A stretch of DNA of 57,780 nucleotides from Deltaproteobacteria bacterium (GTDB lineage: Bacteria > Desulfobacterota > Desulfarculia > Adiutricales > Adiutricaceae). The stretch lies in assembly GCA_031263485.1 (NCBI GenBank), contig JAISFS010000125.1:1-57780 (forward strand), given 5' to 3'. The notes below the pieces were generated by a model, which saw only the letters and a list, made by a program, of their open reading frames with translations, was not told the origin of the DNA and searched no databases. Positions 56,404 to 57,780 of the stretch are shown here, in pieces (positions within the stretch are counted from its first letter, which is position 1; every line of letters begins with the position of its first letter). The translations under genes and the position numbers were made by a program.

Positions 56404-56437
56404 CAGATGCTAGTCATTGGGACAGATGCTAGTCATT
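56404..56437. repeat. Direct repeat CAGATGCTAGTCATT x2
   Basis: The 15-bp word occurs at 56404-56418 and 56423-56437, period 19 bp. Confidence 0.85.
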
Positions 56438-57429
56438 TCAGAAAATTGACTCTGATCAATTTCAAGCCATGATCACGGACTTCCGACCTGTTGCCTGCCG
56501 CGGGGAGGGCGCCGTGCGACCTCAAGTCAAAGTTTCTCCCGCACGCCAATTTCCTTACGACACAATTTTCTTACTGGCTCGTTTCCCTCGATCATGAAAC
56601 GCTTGCGGTCGCGATTCCCTCGATGGCGAAACCCCTGGACGCGATTTTGTCGGGAGGTGATTTCGCGCGGGACGCGATTGCCCTCCCCACGCCAAACCGT
56701 TCCTTACGTCCTTCCTGACGTTCCGATTCTGCAATAAATTCCCTCTCCGATGTCCTGCCCGTTCCAGATCGCTCGCTACGCCCGGGCCCTATCCGCCGTC
56801 AAGATACCGGCTTCGCCCGGCGCTTACCGGAAGGCCAACGTGAAAGCATGCCCATTCCACACATGAGGCAGACAATCGGCGCGAGGCTCACGCTGGCGAC
56901 CAGACAAGGCTAAACCAGCAGGAGGAATTTCTTCCACGGGCACCCAAGCGCGTCGGCTGGCAACACCTCCATTCCGACCCGTCTTGCCGCGAATATCCAA
57001 TCCCGGAAGACCGGGGAAACCAGGAGAGCCGAATTCCTCCCGCACTTCGGGGATCCGTCATCCGCACATGGCCACCTTTAAACAAGGTTCACGGCGCCGC
57101 TTAACTTCTGGCCGTACCAGGAAACAGGACGCGTGCCGTGCCCCGACACGGGAGCGGGCCTTCGTCACGGGAGGCAGACAACTGCCTTAGAGAAGATCCT
57201 GATGAAGGCGATCGGAGAAATGTCCTGTTCCGGGATCCACCGGACACGCAGGGAAGTTACCGAACCCTGCCCACAACGTGGACCGTGCATGATATCGGCG
57301 GTCCATCGGGCTACGACTGGCCGTTGCCATTCGCCTCCTCCTCCCTCTGGATGCGCTTTACGCGGCAAAATCGGTTTCCCGCGATTCCGTGCGTCGTGCC
57401 TGAAGCGGATGGGCTAACCCATAGGGATA

Positions 57430-57564
57430 TCAGGATATTCCGGAATCATCACAGAAAATTTTAAAAAATGAAACTTCTGAATCATTTGCTATACCCCCAA
57501 GCGGAATTTTCAAAGCATCGACACCCAATGCTCGCATGGACTGAGCGGTTGACGTTGTCGCCAT
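57430..57564 (-). CDS. Very small hypothetical frame
   Basis: A 44-residue frame from an ATG at 57562-57564: begins MATTSTAQSMRALGVDALKI and ends FFKIFCDDSGIS. A GTAGGAG lies about 12 bases upstream, a poor spacing. Composition is balanced, unlike shadow frames here. It may be a fragment of a larger decayed gene. I do not recognise it. Confidence 0.2.
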   Translation of the reverse strand: MATTSTAQSMRALGVDALKIPLGGIANDSEVSFFKIFCDDSGIS

Positions 57565-57780
57565 TTAGCGCCGCCGCTCCTACCATTTTACCCGCTACGA
57601 TTCAGCCGCGCATACTCGCGAGACCGAGGTGATCCGCCGCAACTGCTTTTGAGCATGACTTCCACTGAGAACATTTAATTATCCGTAATTGGTCAGGCCC
57701 CCCGGTGGGTCGGCGGCCCGGGCCGGGGCGGTCCGTGGTCGGTGTCTGCGTGCCGCGTCCCGGCCCGAGCGCGCCGCGGG

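Larger units (their letters stand above)
54833..57780. other. Long terminal gap without a convincing gene
   Basis: Nearly 3 kb. It includes an AT-rich stretch at 55220-55470 with a Fur-like site, a 19-bp-period duplication at 56404-56437, and loose GATTCCCTCGATGG repeats at 56590-56650. Frames found are short, overlapping and Arg/Pro-rich. One 44-residue minus-strand frame at 57430-57564 has balanced composition. Confidence 0.5.

Noticed and set aside
1-57780. tRNA or rRNA genes
   Set aside because: No GGTTCGAATCC-type T-arm with matching acceptor stem and no recognisable rRNA segment was seen on either strand; a covariance-model search would be decisive.

Overview
The window is 57.8 kb of GC-rich Gram-negative DNA with an unusually low coding density: recognisable genes cover only about 59%. 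The genes point to an anaerobic or fermentative proteobacterium. Outer-membrane assembly is represented by TamA and TamB. Metabolism is represented by acetate kinase, a Thermoanaerobacter-type secondary alcohol dehydrogenase, a NuoE/NuoF-type NADH-oxidising pair and a short-form CstA peptide transporter. This mix would fit Desulfobacterota (former Deltaproteobacteria), but that placement is inference; there is no rRNA or tRNA gene in the window to test it.

Layout: (1) 0-3.5 kb: decayed TPR remnant, an IS1634-family transposase whose catalytic Glu is replaced by Val, and an AT-rich island. (2) 3.5-8 kb: guaA and a greatly enlarged pyrG, separated by a 46-bp tandem repeat. (3) 8-20 kb: sparse accessory region with a TPR protein, an HPr-domain protein, a P1/DmpA-like peptidase, a protein of twelve 27-residue ankyrin-like repeats and a zinc alcohol dehydrogenase. 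(4) 20-27 kb: orphan N6-adenine methyltransferase, overlapping NuoE/NuoF-like genes and a histone-H1-like Lys/Ala protein with a complete promoter and terminator. (5) 28-37 kb: tamA and tamB, split by 26-bp minisatellites. (6) 37-47 kb: 5'-nucleotidase, an amphi-Trp protein directly upstream of a PhoU-phosphotransferase fusion, an Ada/AlkA fusion plus Ogt alkylation-repair operon behind a perfect palindrome, a half-length IS1182-like transposase and a lipoprotein. (7) 47-58 kb: ackA, cstA, a SWIM/AT-hook/H1-like/HTH fusion protein, then about 3 kb without a convincing gene.

Two themes recur. First, almost every long intergenic gap holds its own minisatellite or short tandem repeat (units of 8, 12, 15, 20, 22, 26, 32 or 46 bp), and similar in-frame repeats have entered coding sequence (TamB, the ankyrin-like protein, the SWIM protein, CTP synthase-like low-complexity insertions). 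Second, there is much decay: transposases without full catalytic sites and frameshifted gene remnants. The most promising items for new biology are the amphi-Trp/PhoU-kinase pair, the SWIM/AT-hook/H1/HTH fusion, the 27-residue repeat protein and the 852-residue CTP synthase.
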